This document shows, piece by piece, positions 9,105 through 17,169 of a stretch of 64,000 nucleotides of DNA. The stretch comes from Microtetraspora malaysiensis (GTDB lineage Bacteria; Actinomycetota; Actinomycetes; Streptosporangiales; Streptosporangiaceae), in the NCBI RefSeq assembly GCF_001528665.1, contig NZ_BBYJ01000011.1, forward strand, positions 206,425 to 270,424, written 5' to 3'. Made by a program: the position numbers and the translations under genes. Every line of letters starts with the position of its first letter. Position 1 is the first letter of the stretch. The notes beneath the pieces are model-generated. The model did no database searches and was not told the DNA's origin. It saw only the letters and a list, made by a program, of their open reading frames with translations.

Positions 9105-10490
9105 ATGATCTTCACTCAGTACTACCTGGACTGCCTGTCCCAGGCGTCGTACCTGATCGGCGACGAGACCACCGGTCGCGCCGTGGTCGTGGACCCCAGG
9201 CGCGACGTCTCTGAGTACGTCACCGACGCCGAGGCGCAGGGGCTGCGGATCGAAGGCGTGATCAACACCCACTTCCACGCCGACTTCGTCGCCGGCCACC
9301 TGGAGCTGGCCGCCCGCACCGGCGCCTGGATCGGCTACGGCAGCCGCGCCGATGCCGAGTACCCCATTCGCAGGCTCGCAGAAGGTGAGCGCATCGAGCT
9401 GGGCGAGGTCGTGCTGGAGATCCTCGAAACGCCGGGCCACACCCCCGAGTCGATCAGCGTCCTGGTGTACGAGCACGCCGGCGACGCCGTGCCGTACGGG
9501 GTGCTCACCGGCGACGCGCTGTTCATCGGCGATGTGGGCCGCCCCGACCTGCTCGCCTCGTTCGGCGTCACCGCCGACGAGCTGGGCCGGATGCTCTACG
9601 ACAGCGTCCAGCGCAAGCTGATGGCGCTCGACGACGCAGTGCGGGTCTTCCCCGCCCACGGCGCCGGCTCGGCCTGCGGCAAGAACCTGTCCACCGACAG
9701 GTGGTCGACGATCGGGCAGCAGCGCGTGGGCAACTACGCCTGCGCGCCGATGAGCGAGGACGAGTTCCTGGCCATCGTCACCGAGGGGCAGCCGTCCGCG
9801 CCCGGCTACTTCGCCTTCGACGCCGAGCTCAACCGCAAGAACCGGGGACTGCTCGACGCCGACGCGCACGCCCGTCCGCTGGCGGCGGCGGAGTTCCTGG
9901 CCGCGCGGGCCGCCGGAGCGGTCGTCGTCGACGCCAGGGACGCCCAGGAGTTCGCGCTCGCGCACCTGCGGGGCTCTGTCAACGTCGCCGCCGACGGGCG
10001 CTTCGCCGAGCGGGTCGGCATGGTCGTCAAGCCCGGCAGCGAGATCATCGTGGTCGCGCCGCAGGGGCGGGAGGACGAGGTCGTCACCCGGCTGGCCAGG
10101 ATCGGCTTCGACACGGTCACCGGACATCTGCGCGACCCGGAGGCCGTCTTCCTCGCCACGCCCGACGAGGTCGCCCACTCCTCCAGGGTTACCGTCGCCG
10201 AGCTGAGCGAGGTTCTCGGAGGGGCCGAGCCCCCCGTGCTCATCGACGTGCGCAACGCCGGGGAGGTCGCCGAAGGCGCCATCGAGCACTCGATCAACAT
10301 CCCGCTGGCCGAGCTCGCCGCGCGGCTCGCGGAGGTCCCGGCCGACCACCCGGTCGTGGTCTACTGCGCGGGCGGCGCCCGCTCGGCCATCGCGGCCAGC
10401 CTGCTCACGCACCACGGGCGCGCGACGGTGTCGGACCTGCTCGGCGGGTACGGCGCCTGGCAGCGCGCGGTCACGCCCGCCGAGGCATAG
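9105..10490 (+). CDS. Persulfide dioxygenase-rhodanese fusion (MBL-fold hydrolase with two rhodanese domains)
   Basis: A 461-residue fusion. Residues about 1-245 are an ETHE1-like metallo-beta-lactamase fold with the iron-binding motif THFHADFVAGH (His56, His58, Asp60, His65), LETPGHTPES and LTGDALFIGDVGRPDL. Such enzymes oxidise glutathione or other thiol persulfides to sulfite. Two rhodanese domains follow. The first (about 265-350) has no cysteine in its loop and is presumably structural. The second (about 365-455) has the active loop CAGGARS with Cys421. ATG 9105 follows GGAAGGAA; an earlier GTG at 9090 would overlap that site. It ends the sulfur module and is closed by a strong terminator. 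In mycothiol-producing actinobacteria the substrate may be mycothiol persulfide, which is inference. Confidence 0.95.
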   Translation: MIFTQYYLDCLSQASYLIGDETTGRAVVVDPRRDVSEYVTDAEAQGLRIEGVINTHFHADFVAGHLELAARTGAWIGYGSRADAEYPIRRLAEGERIELGEVVLEILETPGHTPESISVLVYEHAGDAVPYGVLTGDALFIGDVGRPDLLASFGVTADELGRMLYDSVQRKLMALDDAVRVFPAHGAGSACGKNLSTDRWSTIGQQRVGNYACAPMSEDEFLAIVTEGQPSAPGYFAFDAELNRKNRGLLDADAHARPLAAAEFLAARAAGAVVVDARDAQEFALAHLRGSVNVAADGRFAERVGMVVKPGSEIIVVAPQGREDEVVTRLARIGFDTVTGHLRDPEAVFLATPDEVAHSSRVTVAELSEVLGGAEPPVLIDVRNAGEVAEGAIEHSINIPLAELAARLAEVPADHPVVVYCAGGARSAIAASLLTHHGRATVSDLLGGYGAWQRAVTPAEA

Positions 10491-10504
10491 GCCGGCACGG
10501 GTAC

Positions 10505-10540
10505 GCCCCGGGGGGACGGCACACGACGTCCCCCCGGGGC
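10505..10540. terminator. Strong hairpin terminator between convergent genes
   Basis: Arms of 14 bases (10505-10518 and 10527-10540, GCCCCGGGGGGACG and its complement) are perfectly paired around an 8-base loop. It lies between the stop of the persulfide dioxygenase gene and the stop of the recombinase gene, so it can serve both. It has no U-run, which is usual for actinobacterial terminators. Confidence 0.82.
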
Positions 10541-10554
10541 CCTCGCTCCCGGTG

Positions 10555-11517
10555 TCAGCGCAGCGGTTTGGCGGTGGGCATGGACAGTCGGTCCACCGCC
10601 TCCCTGCGGCGGCGTTCCGGCCGTCTGTCATAGCGGGCGGTCGTGGCGGGTGAGGCGTGGCCGACCAGCGCCTGGGTGGTGGCGAGGTCCACGCCGGCGT
10701 CGAGCAGCTCGCCGATGAAGGTGCGCCGGAAGTCGTGCGGGGTCCGCTTGGCGGCGCCCGCGTCGGACAGGCGGCGGGCGACGATGTCGGACACCGCCTG
10801 CCCGCTCATCCGCGTACGGCGGAGCCGGCCCGCCTTGTTGATCGCGCAGAACAGCGGGCCCGCGTCTTCGCCGCGTACCGAGAGCCACAGCTCAAGCCGG
10901 GCGACGGCGGGGGCGGTGAGGTAGGCGAACCGCTCCTTGTCGCCCTTCCCGCGTACACGGAGCGATCGGGCGGCGGAGTCGAAGTCGGCCAGGGTCAGCC
11001 CGGCGAGCTCCGCCCGGCGGCAGCCGGTGGAGTACAGCACGGCGAGGATGGCGCCGTCGCGCAGCCCGGTGGGGGAGTCGTCGCCGTCGCAGGCGGCGAG
11101 CGCGGCGCCCAGGACCTCGGGAGGGACGTGCCGGCCCGCGGGCACCCGGGTGTGCTTGAAGGCGGGCAGGTCCGCGGCGCGCTGGTAGTCCTCGCTGGTC
11201 ATCAGACCGAGCCGCCACGCCTCCTTGAGCACGCGCCGCAGCGCCACCAGGTGCTTGTTGACGTGGGAGGGAGACCAGTCCTGCTCGCGCATCGCCGTAC
11301 GGAGGCGGACGGTGTGCTCGTAGCGGAGGCGCTCCCACGGCTGGCCCGCCCCGGTGGCGTCGGGGTCGCCGGTGATGAGGCGGGCGATCCGGTCGAGGCA
11401 GCCGCGCATGGTCCGCTTCGACTCGGCGCTGGGGAGGGAGTCCAGGTAGGCGTGGTACGGATCCGCCTGGGGCCGGGCGAGAGCGCCGGATTCCGGCACG
11501 GCTGGGACGTTCATCAC
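10555..11517 (-). CDS. Tyrosine recombinase / site-specific integrase
   Basis: A 320-residue tyrosine recombinase of the XerC/D-like integrase family. A SAM-like core-binding domain lies at about 20-110 and the catalytic domain at about 130-310. The catalytic set is complete: Arg167 in GCRRAEL, a beta-strand lysine near 192 in GKGDKER, His261 and Arg264 in HDFRRTF, His287 in VGHAS, and Tyr296 in TARYDRR. It starts with two adjacent ATG codons, at 11517 and 11514. There is no excisionase, phage gene or repeat pair beside it, so it may be a domesticated recombinase or the relic of an integrated element rather than an active island integrase. It is not next to a tRNA. Confidence 0.9.
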   Translation of the reverse strand: MMNVPAVPESGALARPQADPYHAYLDSLPSAESKRTMRGCLDRIARLITGDPDATGAGQPWERLRYEHTVRLRTAMREQDWSPSHVNKHLVALRRVLKEAWRLGLMTSEDYQRAADLPAFKHTRVPAGRHVPPEVLGAALAACDGDDSPTGLRDGAILAVLYSTGCRRAELAGLTLADFDSAARSLRVRGKGDKERFAYLTAPAVARLELWLSVRGEDAGPLFCAINKAGRLRRTRMSGQAVSDIVARRLSDAGAAKRTPHDFRRTFIGELLDAGVDLATTQALVGHASPATTARYDRRPERRRREAVDRLSMPTAKPLR

Positions 11518-11637
11518 CGGAGATCCTATAATAAATCTACAATGTAAAGGCGCCGGGGTGTTCGAAAATCACCCTCCCCCCCTGAAAACCCGCCCCGAAG
11601 GGGAGGCCGCTCGAATCGGCGGGCTCGCGACGGGAAA

Positions 11638-11672
11638 AAGCCTCCTCCTTCGGCCCTCGATGGAGGAGCCTT
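11638..11672. terminator. Weak hairpin before aminotransferase gene
   Basis: AAGCCTCCTCC and GGAGGAGCCTT pair at 10 of 11 positions. It lies in the spacer between the recombinase start and the aminotransferase gene. Its direction of use is unclear. Confidence 0.35.
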
Positions 11673-11776
11673 GCGGGGCTTTCTGGAGCGCGCGGCGAGC
11701 CGTGCGGGGCGCGCCGGCCGCTGGGCCCGGGCTAGCGTGATGGGGGTTTCCGAGCCGGATCTTCGCGGGGAAGGGG

Positions 11777-12550
11777 ATGATCGCCATCAAGCGCACGGTG
11801 ATCGAGGGGCGGGTCGTGGGCGCCGACGTCGGCCGCGCCGTGGACGCGAGGTATGGGCACTTCACCGCCATGCAGGTGCGGGATCGGAGGGTGCGCGGTC
11901 TCGACCTGCACCTGGACCGGCTGGAGGAGGCCAACCGGGAGCTGTTCGGCGGCGGGCTGGGGCGGGAGCGGCTGCTCGGCTCGATCGAGGCGGTCCTCGG
12001 GGACGACGTCCGCGAGGCGAGTGTCCGGGTGTACGTCCTGCTGGAGGGGGAGAGTCCGCTGGTGTTCGCCACGGCGCGGCCGCCGGCCGAGATGGCCGGT
12101 CCGCCGCGGAGCGTCCGGTCGGTCGTCTACCAGCGCTTCCTCCCTCACATCAAGCATGTCGGGGGCTTCCCGCAGCAGCACCTCAGGCTGCGGGTGGGGG
12201 CCGAAGGGTACGACGAGGCGCTGCTCACCACGGCCGACGGCGTGATCTCGGAGGGGGCGATCACGAACGTGGGATGCTTCGACGGCGAGACCGTGGTGTG
12301 GCCGGAGGCGCCGATGCTGCGCGGCATCACGATGGCGCTGCTGGAGCGGGCGATGGAGCGCGAGGGGGTGCGCCAGGAGCGCCGTGTGCTCCGGGTCGGT
12401 GACCTGCCGGAGTACGACGCGGTCTTCCTTTCCAACTCCCAGGGGGTGGTCGCGGTCGGCCGGGCGGACGAGGTGGAGCTGAAGGCGGACCCGTCGGCGG
12501 TGCGGCGGCTGCGCGAGCTGTACGAGAGCCTTCCCTGGGATCGGATCTGA
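11777..12550 (+). CDS. Class IV aminotransferase (PabC/Ilve-fold PLP enzyme)
   Basis: A 257-residue fold-type IV PLP enzyme, the family of branched-chain aminotransferases, D-amino-acid transaminases and aminodeoxychorismate lyase. The PLP lysine is in HIKHVGGFPQQHL. The cofactor phosphate-binding block is EGAITNVGCFDG, and MLRGITMALLERAMEREGV is the C-terminal subdomain motif. ATG 11777 follows GGGGAAGGGG closely. Length is a little short for IlvE (about 300-360) and nearer PabC or D-amino-acid transaminase. No folate or branched-chain genes are adjacent, so the substrate stays open. It is convergent with the unrecognised gene downstream. Confidence 0.9.
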   Translation: MIAIKRTVIEGRVVGADVGRAVDARYGHFTAMQVRDRRVRGLDLHLDRLEEANRELFGGGLGRERLLGSIEAVLGDDVREASVRVYVLLEGESPLVFATARPPAEMAGPPRSVRSVVYQRFLPHIKHVGGFPQQHLRLRVGAEGYDEALLTTADGVISEGAITNVGCFDGETVVWPEAPMLRGITMALLERAMEREGVRQERRVLRVGDLPEYDAVFLSNSQGVVAVGRADEVELKADPSAVRRLRELYESLPWDRI

Positions 12551-12623
12551 TTCCAGGGGTGGCGCGTGGGAGGGGGTGGCGCCGGTCGTGGGGCACCGGG
12601 GGCCGGGACGTGCGCGGTGGGTC

Positions 12624-13436
12624 TCAGGCTTCCAGCGTGCTCTGTTCGATGCTCTCCGTGCGCGCGTGGAGGATCTGCTCGTTGATCTCCAGGTTGTTGA
12701 TCAGTCTCAGGGTGGCCACGAGGGTGTTGCCGAGCAGTCCGCCGGCGACTTCGCCGTACTCGATCTGGCAGAGGACGTCGACGGCGGGGTCGTCGGTGAT
12801 GGCGCGACGGTGGCCGCGCCACGCGGTCTCGGCGCACATCTCGGCGGCGGCCAGCAGGGGCGCGACGGCGTGGCTCTTGGCGTGGGGGACGGTGAGCGTG
12901 AGGAGTTCGCGTTCGACCCGCCTGAGCCGTACGCCTTCGGATTCGCCGCCGAACAGGAGGGCGTGGAGCACGTCCTTGGCCTGGCACAGCAGCGCCTCGC
13001 CCTGAGAGGAGCGGCAGGACGCGGGGATCAGGTCGGCTCCCTTGGGGGGCGGGTTGCGCAGGTAGCCCGCGGCCTCCAGGACGTCGCGTTTGAGCGCGGC
13101 GTAGCGCTGGAGGTATCGGGGGAGGGACTCCTCGTCGAGGTGGAGGAGGCGGATGCGGGCGGCCCGTTCGGTGCGCTCCTCCTCGGTCTCGCGTACGAGG
13201 CGTTCGTGACGGGCCTGGCGCGGGATGGCGGGCGCGTCGGGTCGTTCGGTTGCATTCGTGCCGGCGGGTAGGTCGGTGGTGGAGAGGTCGGCGGTGTCGT
13301 CGAAGTGGGCGAGCGCCAGGATCTGTTCGACCAGCCATTCGGTGGGCTGGGCGCGCAGGTGGTCCCGGAGGCGCTCGCGCAGCTCGTCCGCCAGCTCGCT
13401 GCGGATCTGGGTGACGATCTGGGCGATCTCTGACAA
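12624..13436 (-). CDS. Conserved-looking hypothetical protein (270 aa)
   Basis: Not recognised. The TTG at 13436 is taken as start because GGAGAACGA lies just before it; the open frame continues 43 codons upstream without such a site, so 5' extension is possible. The protein is mostly helical and charged, with arginine- and glutamate-rich helices at about 60-130 (RETEEERTERAARIRLLHLD), a hydrophobic middle containing SQGEALLCQAKDVLHALLF, and a C-terminal half rich in alanine and leucine. There is no signal peptide, membrane segment or known catalytic motif. Codon use is as in other genes here. It lies between the aminotransferase and the PAS-GAF phosphatase and may be cotranscribed with the latter, 227 bp upstream. 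Confidence 0.75.
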   Translation of the reverse strand: MSEIAQIVTQIRSELADELRERLRDHLRAQPTEWLVEQILALAHFDDTADLSTTDLPAGTNATERPDAPAIPRQARHERLVRETEEERTERAARIRLLHLDEESLPRYLQRYAALKRDVLEAAGYLRNPPPKGADLIPASCRSSQGEALLCQAKDVLHALLFGGESEGVRLRRVERELLTLTVPHAKSHAVAPLLAAAEMCAETAWRGHRRAITDDPAVDVLCQIEYGEVAGGLLGNTLVATLRLINNLEINEQILHARTESIEQSTLEA

Positions 13437-13663
13437 TCGTTCTCCCTGGTGGTGTGGTCGGAGCGCGGCCATTGTGCCAGCCGGGGCGCTCGAGATCCGG
13501 AAGTCGCGGATCTGGGGCTCTCGCCTTCCCTGGCGTCCTTTGCCGACGCGGCCCGACGCGAGCATCTCCTCTCACTCGTCATAGGCGGGCTCCGGTGTCG
13601 CCCGATGACGCGCCCGGAATGATCCGGGGGAGACGCTCGTCCGCGCCGTACGTGGGTCGGCGA

Positions 13664-15589
13664 TCAGGAAGCCCGCGGGTTCGGACCGGTGCCGCGTGCC
13701 GCGGTTTCGGGTTCGCCCGGGGCATGGCGGGCGGGCAGGCGGAGCGCGAGCAGGGCGATGTCGTCCTCGTTGTCCTGCGGGCGGGCGCGCGCGATGAGCT
13801 GGTCGCAGAAGACGCCGAGTGGTCGGCGGGCGAGCGAGGCGGCGTGGCGGGCGAGGTCGGCCATCCCGCGGTCGATGGGCTCGTGCGGCGACTCGATGAG
13901 GCCGTCGGTGTAGAGGACGAGGGTGGCCCGGGGCGGGAGGGGGGTGATGGCGTTGGGGCGTCCGGTGGGCATGCCGATGCCGAGCATGAGGCCCTGTCCG
14001 CCGTCCAGGAAGGAGACCTTGCCGTCGTCGGTGACCAGCAGGGGCGGCGGGTGGCCGGCGCTGGTCCAGTGCAGCCGCCAGGGGCCGCCTTCGGGGCCTT
14101 CGACGCGGGCGAACACCAGCGTGGCCAGGGTGGCGGTGGTGATGTGGGGAAGCGCCCAGTCCAGCCGGTCCACGACGAAGCTGGGCGGCCCTCCGTAGTA
14201 CTCCCAGGCGTACGCGCGGAGGATGTTGCGGAGCTGGGACATCTGGGCGGCGGCGGTGAGGTCGTGGCCGATCACGTCGCCGATGACGAGGGCGGTGACG
14301 CCGTCGGGGAGGATGAACAGGTCGTACCAGTCGCCGCCGACTTCGGAGGCGTGCGGCGCGGCGAGGTAGCGGGCGGTCATCTGCAGGTCGTCGATCTCGA
14401 GCATCGGCGGGAGCAGGTGGCGTTGCATGGTTTCGACTGAGCGGCGTTCCCGCTCGTATAGGCGGGCGTTGTCGACGGCGAGTCCGGCGCGGCGGCCGAT
14501 GTCGTCGACGAGGGAGAGTTCGGTGGGGCCGAACGTCCGGGCGTCGGCGGCCCGTCCGACTGTCAGGGCGCCGAGAACCTGGTGCAGGTGGCCTCGCAGG
14601 GGGGCGATGACGGCGGAGTGCATGCCGGTGGAGGTGAAGAGGTCGCGTTGCACGGCGGCGATGCCGGAGTCGGGGAGGGTGTCGTACGTTTCGGGTTCGA
14701 CGAGCATGGTCGGTGCTCCGAGCAGCACCTGGGACAGGGGTTGCCGGGAGTGTTCGGCCACGGGGGGCAGGGGGCCTTCGAGGTCCGTGACGTTGACGAT
14801 GGCGCCGTTCTCGTGGTGGACGACGGTTACGCGGCGTAGTTCGTCGTTGTCGTCGAGGAGGTCGACGATGGCCCAGTCGGCGAGGCGTGGGACGACGAGC
14901 CGGACGAGCCGGCGCAGGGATTCGTCCATGTCGAGGGTCGAGGTGAGAGCGACGGTGGTTTCGGCGACGAGGGCGAGGCGGTCGGTGAGGTCGACGAGTT
15001 CGGTGTGGTGGGAGCGGTCCGGCTCCTCGTCGGAGGTTCGGGGGGAGAAGACGACGATGTTGCCGGCGGGTTCGTCGTCGATGGCGTAGGCGCTGCTGAC
15101 GCAGCGGACGGGGAGGAGGCTGCCGTCGCCTCTGGCGAACCACTCGCTGTCCGCATGGGTGGTGCCGCCGGCGAGGAACGCCCGGAGCAGGCGGCATTCG
15201 GACCGTTGGGCGAGGGTGCCGTCGGCGGTGCGATGGAGCTGGTCGTGGGCGTCGTGGCCGACGAGGTCGGCGGCGGTTCGGCGGAGCAGTTGCTCGCCGC
15301 GGGGGTTGATGTAGACGAGGCGTGCCTGTCTGTCGAGTACGTAGACGCCGGCGTCGAGGGAGGGCAGGATCCGCTGGAGCAGCAGGTCGCGCTCGTCGGG
15401 GTTCAGTGGAAGGCGGAAGGGCGGGGTGGTGCCATTCGCGTTCGGCGGGTTCGCCTGGTTCGGCTCGGGTGCGGTCCGGCCCGGCTCGCCGGTGCCGTGC
15501 GGATGCGCCCCGTGTGGCTCGTCGTGTCGCGGGCCCGGGGGGCGGGGTTCCTCCCGTGGCGGACCTTCGTGGCGCGCCGGGTGTGCCAT
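13664..15589 (-). CDS. PAS-GAF-SpoIIE protein phosphatase (PP2C family)
   Basis: A 641-residue signalling phosphatase. After a low-complexity N-terminus rich in Pro, His and Glu, a PAS domain lies at about 55-160 (LDAGVYVLDRQARLVYINPR), a GAF domain at about 200-370, and a SpoIIE/PP2C domain at about 385-620. The latter has EVGGDWYDLF, VIGDVIGHDLTAAAQMSQLR and VLYTDGLIESP, including the metal-binding aspartates. Such proteins usually dephosphorylate an anti-sigma-factor antagonist and so switch an alternative sigma factor. ATG 15589 is preceded by GAGAGGAG; an ATG ten codons upstream lacks one. No anti-sigma factor or antagonist gene is next to it. The sensed signal is unknown. Confidence 0.92.
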   Translation of the reverse strand: MAHPARHEGPPREEPRPPGPRHDEPHGAHPHGTGEPGRTAPEPNQANPPNANGTTPPFRLPLNPDERDLLLQRILPSLDAGVYVLDRQARLVYINPRGEQLLRRTAADLVGHDAHDQLHRTADGTLAQRSECRLLRAFLAGGTTHADSEWFARGDGSLLPVRCVSSAYAIDDEPAGNIVVFSPRTSDEEPDRSHHTELVDLTDRLALVAETTVALTSTLDMDESLRRLVRLVVPRLADWAIVDLLDDNDELRRVTVVHHENGAIVNVTDLEGPLPPVAEHSRQPLSQVLLGAPTMLVEPETYDTLPDSGIAAVQRDLFTSTGMHSAVIAPLRGHLHQVLGALTVGRAADARTFGPTELSLVDDIGRRAGLAVDNARLYERERRSVETMQRHLLPPMLEIDDLQMTARYLAAPHASEVGGDWYDLFILPDGVTALVIGDVIGHDLTAAAQMSQLRNILRAYAWEYYGGPPSFVVDRLDWALPHITTATLATLVFARVEGPEGGPWRLHWTSAGHPPPLLVTDDGKVSFLDGGQGLMLGIGMPTGRPNAITPLPPRATLVLYTDGLIESPHEPIDRGMADLARHAASLARRPLGVFCDQLIARARPQDNEDDIALLALRLPARHAPGEPETAARGTGPNPRAS

Positions 15590-15643
15590 GGCTGTGTCTC
15601 CTCTCGGCGAGGACGTCACCGTGCCGTTGTGGCCCTTCTCCCA

Positions 15644-16147
15644 TCATCGACCCCGCGGGTGAGCGCGTTGCGTCGCCCCGGCGGCCCGCATCAGGGCGAC
15701 GTGTCCGCTGTTCCGGCGGCCAGATTCGAAGGCGGCCGGAGCCTGGGAGTCGCGGCGGCTCTCGATGTCGGTCAGGTCGTGTGTTCCTTGATCCTTCTCG
15801 GTGGCAACGGCGGAGGCGGACAGAAGCGTCGCAGCGGCGAGGCTGCCCCAGAGGGCGGCCGAGCCGCGGGAGGCGAGAGCGGTGATGACCGCCGGGGAGA
15901 CGGCGAGGCCGAAGCCCGTGGAGAGCTGGAAGCGGGCGAGGGCGCGTCCCAGGAGATGGGCCGGGGCGAGGGCGGTGACGAGCGCGGTGGCGCTGCCGGC
16001 ATAGATGATCTCGCCGATGGTGCAGACCACGGACACCGTGGCGACGGCCGGGGCACTCCAGCCGTGTCCCAGTGAGGTGGCCGCGAGGAAGCCGAGGTAG
16101 GACGCGGCGAGTACCACGCCGGGAGCCGATACGCCCCCGGAGAGCAC
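15644..16147 (-). pseudogene. Truncated MFS transporter (C-terminal third only)
   Basis: The frame encodes about four to five membrane helices in the style of the last part of a 12-helix MFS exporter, including AATSLGHGWSAPAVATVS, TIGEIIYAGSATALVTALAP and FQLSTGFGLAVSPAVITALA, followed by a short hydrophilic tail. The first seven helices and the MFS motif A loop are missing. The coding similarity stops at the right end close to 16147, three bases from the left copy of a direct repeat, so the 5' part was probably lost in the event that created that repeat. Translation from a cryptic start is possible but a working transporter is unlikely. Confidence 0.65.
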
Positions 16148-16149
16148 GG

Positions 16150-16206
16150 AAAGTCACTGCCACGTCAACAGCACTGACAACACACGACAGTTGAGCACGA
16201 GAGCCC
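16150..16206 (+). repeat. Direct repeat, left copy, flanking the nitrilase gene
   Basis: Two conserved blocks, AAAGTCACTG (16150-16159) and ACACGACAGTTGA (16182-16194) with a following CGAGAGCCC, recur at 17086 in the same order, orientation and near-equal spacing (offsets 936 and 937). The copy abuts the truncated MFS gene. Confidence 0.6.
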
Positions 16207-16248
16207 TCTGTCATCTGTCAGTCGCGGCTCCCGCGCTCCGGCTCGGAC

Positions 16249-16941
16249 TCATTTGATGAAAACCGCCCGCGCAATCTCATCGGGGGCGGCGCTCGCCTCC
16301 GCGACCAGTTCCCCGTCGGCGGACCAGATGCCCGAACGGCCGGACGTGCGATCGAAGCCGCCACCGGTCGGACCTGCGAAGGCCGCCGTGGCGACCCATA
16401 CACCGTGGTCGGCGGCGACCCGGCGGGCTCGCTCGCCGTGGACCTTAGCCTCGTGATCGGCGTGGACAACCCCAGCCACGTACCCGTCGATGCCCAGCGC
16501 GGCCGTCTTCGCGGCATGCTCGGGGATACCCGTGTCGCGGCAGACGGCAAGCCCTAGCCGCCACCCGTCCACTTCGATCACGGCGGGCTCCCCAGACACA
16601 AAATGAGCAGCCTCGCTGCCGTGAAGGTACACCTTCCCATAAGCCACGCGCGCGCCGTCTCCCTCCACAGCCAGGATGCCGATGCGCGGACCCGGCACAG
16701 GCGCGCCGACCAGGGCAAGCGTCCCGGTCTCGGCACAGGCGGCGACGATCGGAGCCAGCCGTTCATCGTCCGGAACGACTGGCACCGCGTCCAGCTCGTA
16801 TCCCGTCAGCGACATCTCGGGGAAGACCACCACCCGCGCGTCCGCCGCCCGAACGGCCTCCGCGTGAGCCACCGCGTTGGCCGTCACGTCGTAAGCCGTG
16901 CACCTCGGCTGCGCCGCCGCGATGCTCAACGCCTGCTCCAC
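16249..16941 (-). CDS. Nitrilase / carbon-nitrogen hydrolase family protein
   Basis: A 230-residue carbon-nitrogen hydrolase. The Glu-Lys-Cys catalytic triad is visible: Glu in VFPEMSLTGYE, Lys in YGKVYLHG, Cys in LGLAVCRDTGIPEHA. Enzymes of this superfamily hydrolyse nitriles or, more often, amides such as omega-amides and carbamoyl compounds, and the short length favours an amidase role. ATG 16941 is used. It is read toward the MFS remnant and away from the TetR gene. The gene plus spacers is bracketed by a direct repeat, suggesting that it arrived by insertion between MFS and TetR. Substrate is unknown. Confidence 0.92.
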   Translation of the reverse strand: MEQALSIAAAQPRCTAYDVTANAVAHAEAVRAADARVVVFPEMSLTGYELDAVPVVPDDERLAPIVAACAETGTLALVGAPVPGPRIGILAVEGDGARVAYGKVYLHGSEAAHFVSGEPAVIEVDGWRLGLAVCRDTGIPEHAAKTAALGIDGYVAGVVHADHEAKVHGERARRVAADHGVWVATAAFAGPTGGGFDRTSGRSGIWSADGELVAEASAAPDEIARAVFIK

Positions 16942-17085
16942 CCCGAACTCCCCTCATCGAATCGCACGATCAGCCTACAGAGCAGCCACACAGCGAGCCG
17001 TTGCGCACCTGCCGCAGAAGCCTGCCGTCGTTCCACCAGCACATCACCGCTTGCCCGGACTCAACGCTCCCCAGCCCCGTCACCC

Positions 17086-17143
17086 AAAGTCACTGTTCGA
17101 GGCTGCCGGTGGACCAATACACGACAGTTGAATACGCGAGCCC
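17086..17143 (+). repeat. Direct repeat, right copy, upstream of tetR-type gene
   Basis: AAAGTCACTG at 17086-17095 and ACACGACAGTTGA at 17119-17131, then CGCGAGCCC, match the left copy at 16150-16206. This copy lies just upstream of the TetR gene and probably belongs to its original promoter region. Confidence 0.6.
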
Positions 17144-17169
17144 ACCAGTATCCCCTTATCATTAGTGAG

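Noticed and set aside
10501..10542. Possible fifth CsoR-type box near the end of the persulfide dioxygenase
   Set aside because: The C/G tracts here form the two arms of a 14-bp hairpin terminator and lack the ATAC and GTAT ends.
8643..10631. 662-codon open frame on the minus strand opposite thioredoxin and persulfide dioxygenase
   Set aside because: Antisense to two genes with intact catalytic motifs; the peptide is low-complexity Gly/Val/Arg/Asp, the usual shadow of high-GC coding sequence.
13572..16214. 880-codon minus-strand open frame
   Set aside because: It runs in a shifted frame over the PAS-GAF-SpoIIE gene and the MFS remnant and reads as arginine/proline-rich noise without domains.
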